A DNA stretch of 56,294 bases from Thermoflexaceae bacterium (GTDB taxonomy: Bacteria; Chloroflexota; Dehalococcoidia; Tepidiformales; Tepidiformaceae): the NCBI GenBank assembly GCA_015075555.1, contig JABTUD010000003.1, forward strand, positions 88,001 through 144,294, read 5' to 3'. Shown here piece by piece: positions 54,624 through 56,294 of this stretch; within the stretch, counting starts at the first letter, position 1, and the number at the start of each line of letters is the position of its first letter. Both the position numbers and the translations under genes were made by a program. Under the pieces are notes generated by a model that had not been told where the DNA came from, ran no database searches, and was given only the letters and a program-made list of their open reading frames with translations.

Positions 54624-55570
54624 ACGACTGGTCGGGAGATCTGTAACCCCAACTCGACCACTTACCGCCGCGGCGGCGCCACGCGGCGGAATGACCGGCC
54701 CCGCGATACAGTTCGGCAGACTCCGGGAGGCAGTCTGGCGGAGTGCCCGCTCGACTTCCCCTGTCTCGACCTGGAGCCTCACATACGTCGATATCGAACC
54801 TGCCCGTGAGCACGCGATGCAGGGCAGCCAGCACCTGCTGGCGGTCGGCGCGCTCCGGCACGTCGACATGGCCGCTGAGGACAACAAAGCCGCTCGTTAC
54901 CGACCAGATGTGCAGGTCATGCACCGATTGGATGTCGGGAACCGCTGCCATTGCTTCGGCCACCTCATCGAACTCCATGCCGCGGGGTGTGCCTTCCAGG
55001 AGGACATCGACTGCCTCCTTCATCAGCCTGAAAGTCCGTGGGAGGATGAACAGCCCCACGCCGGCGGCAAAGAGCGCGTCAGAATAGCGCCAGCCCGTCG
55101 TCAGCAGGATGACCCCGGCCGTGATCGCCCCCAATGAACCGAGGAGGTCGCCAGCCACCTCGAGGAAGGCGCCTCTTACGTTGAGGCTCTCCTTTGCTCC
55201 CGACATCAAGATGGCGGCCGAGGCGAGGTTCACCGCCAGTCCGACGCTGGCGACCAGCAGGAGCGGCACGCTGCTCACATCGGGCGGGTCCGTGAAGCGG
55301 CCATATGCCTCGTAGAGGATGTATCCGGAGACGCCAAGGAGAAGAATTCCGTTGACAAGGGCTGCGAGGACTCCGACGCGGTAGTAGCCGTAGGTTTTGT
55401 CCACCGTGGCTGGGCGCTGGGCAAACCGGATCGCGACCAGGGGCGAAGCTCACGCCGGCGACGTCGGTGAGCATTAGGCCCGCGTCGGCCAGCAGGGCCA
55501 GGCTGTTGGCCAGGTAGCCCACCACGGCCTCGACGACCATGAACCCGCCTGTCAGCACGAGAGCGACCAT
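54616..55570 (-). pseudogene. frameshifted CDF (CzcD-like) cation-efflux gene
   Basis: Two frames together encode a CDF transporter: the first (from 55570) has 'MVALVLTGGFMVVEAVVGYLA', 'LALLADAGLMLTDVAG' with the metal-site aspartates; the second (from about 55430) continues 'LVAIRFAQRPATVDKTYGYYRV' through 'GYILYEAYGRF' and 'FLEVAGDLLGSLG' to 'DLHIWSVTSGFVVLSGHV'. The break is a one-base insertion in the run GCCCC. Another shift near 54800 takes the C-terminus (STYVRLQVE) into a third frame. The start is fused to the MgtC remnant and lacks the normal leader. It may be a dead gene, or part of the breaks may be sequencing errors. Confidence 0.8.
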
Positions 55571-55908
55571 GAGCGTGCGAGCGGGAGCCTGTCCATCTCG
55601 AGCACCAGCAAGATGACGGAGGTGAGGGCGATCCCCATCACGTACTCGCCCGCGCCGACCACGACGCCAACAGCCGCGACAGCCCAGATCGAGGCAGCCG
55701 TGGTCAGACCGATGGCGTCCCGCCCCTTCTTGGGAATTATGCCAGCGCCGAGGAATCCGGCCCCGCTAACCAACCCCGGCGATGAGCTTCTCAGCGGTAG
55801 CAGCGAAAGCATCCACCTGGACAGAGGTGAAGGCCGCGGCTCCGAGCCCGCTCCCAGCCGATGACGAACGATAGGAACGCTGTGAGCAGCATCCGGGCGA
55901 CGAACATG
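55552..55908 (-). pseudogene. decayed MgtC/SapB-like gene
   Basis: Minus-strand frames show MgtC features in pieces: 'ARMLLTAFLSFVIGWERARSRGL' near the start and, in another frame, 'GAGFLGAGIIPKKGRDAIGLTTAASIWAVAAVG', the most conserved MgtC stretch, which runs to 55552. The region between (55780-55830) has lost sequence and frame. MgtC proteins are inner-membrane factors for growth in low magnesium. The end overlaps the start of the CDF remnant. Confidence 0.75.
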
Positions 55909-55981
55909 AAGTCATCGCTGCCGCCAATTCCTCATTCTCCGCTCTGCCCCCGTAAGGCGTTCGCCGATGAGCGGCGTCACT

Positions 55982-56294
55982 TCAGGCGCTTGCGCTCCCA
56001 CGAAAAGTGAGGAGGCGTAAGGCGTTCGCGACGACCACCAGCGTGCTGCCTTCGTGGAAGACAATCGCCCCGCTAATGCCGACGAGCCCGGTGACGGAAG
56101 TCCCGACGAGCACTGCGATCACGCCAATCGCCACCGCGAGGTTCTGAAGCACGACCCGTCGCGTGGCCCGGCCGAGCTCGATTGCGAAAGGCAATGTGCC
56201 GAGGTCGCTCCCCATGAGGGCAACGTCGGCCGTCTCGAGCGCGACATCGGTCGATGCCCCGCCCATGGCGATGCCAACACTGGCGGATGCGAGC
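55982..56294 (-). CDS. P1B-type metal ATPase, C-terminal part (5' end outside window)
   Basis: The open frame comes in from the right edge: 'LASASVGIAMGGASTDVALETADVALM', then 'LPFAIELGRATRRVVLQNLAVAIG', a helix, and 'IVFHEGSTLVVVANALRLL', the final helices of a heavy-metal P1B ATPase with HEGST as in P1B-4 pumps. It is similar but not identical to the pump at 41073-43052. Whether its N-terminus is intact cannot be judged. Downstream the MgtC and CDF remnants point to a second, decaying metal cluster. Confidence 0.88.
   Translation of the reverse strand, partial: LASASVGIAMGGASTDVALETADVALMGSDLGTLPFAIELGRATRRVVLQNLAVAIGVIAVLVGTSVTGLVGISGAIVFHEGSTLVVVANALRLLTFRGSASA

Overview
The window is high-GC DNA with compact operons, many GTG/TTG starts and 4-bp ATGA/GTGA gene overlaps. 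Protein style (a Tad pilus locus with no secretin, a LysM/BTAD membrane protein, a PrgI-type conjugation system joined to an SLT-NlpC hydrolase) suggests a monoderm-like Chloroflexota, possibly Thermomicrobia. This is inference; there is no rRNA or other taxonomic marker in the window.

Layout. (1) 1-12260: a type IV secretion (conjugation) system in two operons. The minus operon runs PrgI, split VirB4 (small N-terminal subunit plus ATPase), a primase, and a VirD4/HerA-like coupling ATPase cut by the window edge. The plus operon runs VirB6-like, SLT-NlpC hydrolase, VirB8-like and VirB2-like pilin. Between them sits a SIR2-HerA-KTSC defence cassette, bracketed by decayed copies of the pilin and prgI genes. 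(2) 12263-13328: an IS481-type element with an 8-bp target duplication, landed on the pilin stop codon. (3) 13450-18125: a complete QatABCD anti-phage operon. (4) 18294-29506: a six-gene helicase-methyltransferase-ATPase defence operon (DUF3883 helicase, small protein, DUF1828 protein, DUF1156 DNA methyltransferase, 88-aa protein, DUF499 ATPase). (5) 29600-40758: a Tad/Flp pilus locus (cpaB, cpaE, tadA, tadB, tadC, flp, two TadE, TadG, lipoprotein, PKD protein) ending in a membrane-tethered LysM protein with a SARP-like winged helix and BTAD domain. (6) 41073-52839: a metal and envelope-stress island (CmtR-like repressor and divergent P1B ATPase, ABC exporter, lgt-lspA, Met-rich protein, ferredoxin, SHOCT protein, MMPL transporter with ArsR repressor, DsbB). 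(7) 53019-56294: a Tat-exported PHP-domain protein, then decayed CDF and MgtC genes and the end of a second P1B ATPase.

Main discovery candidate. Three arrays of an 8-bp direct repeat, consensus TTGGAACG, lie upstream of prgI, upstream of the virB6-like gene, and between tadA and tadB. All point toward the downstream gene and all share the spacing series 11-20-22-11 bp. SARP regulators are known to bind short direct repeats at 11 or 22 bp periods, and the last gene of the tadB operon encodes a membrane-anchored protein with a SARP-like C-terminus. The sequence therefore suggests one regulon linking the conjugation apparatus and the Tad pilus, perhaps controlled by a wall-sensing (LysM) membrane SARP. 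The second point of interest is the defence cassette inserted into remnants of a duplicated T4SS segment.
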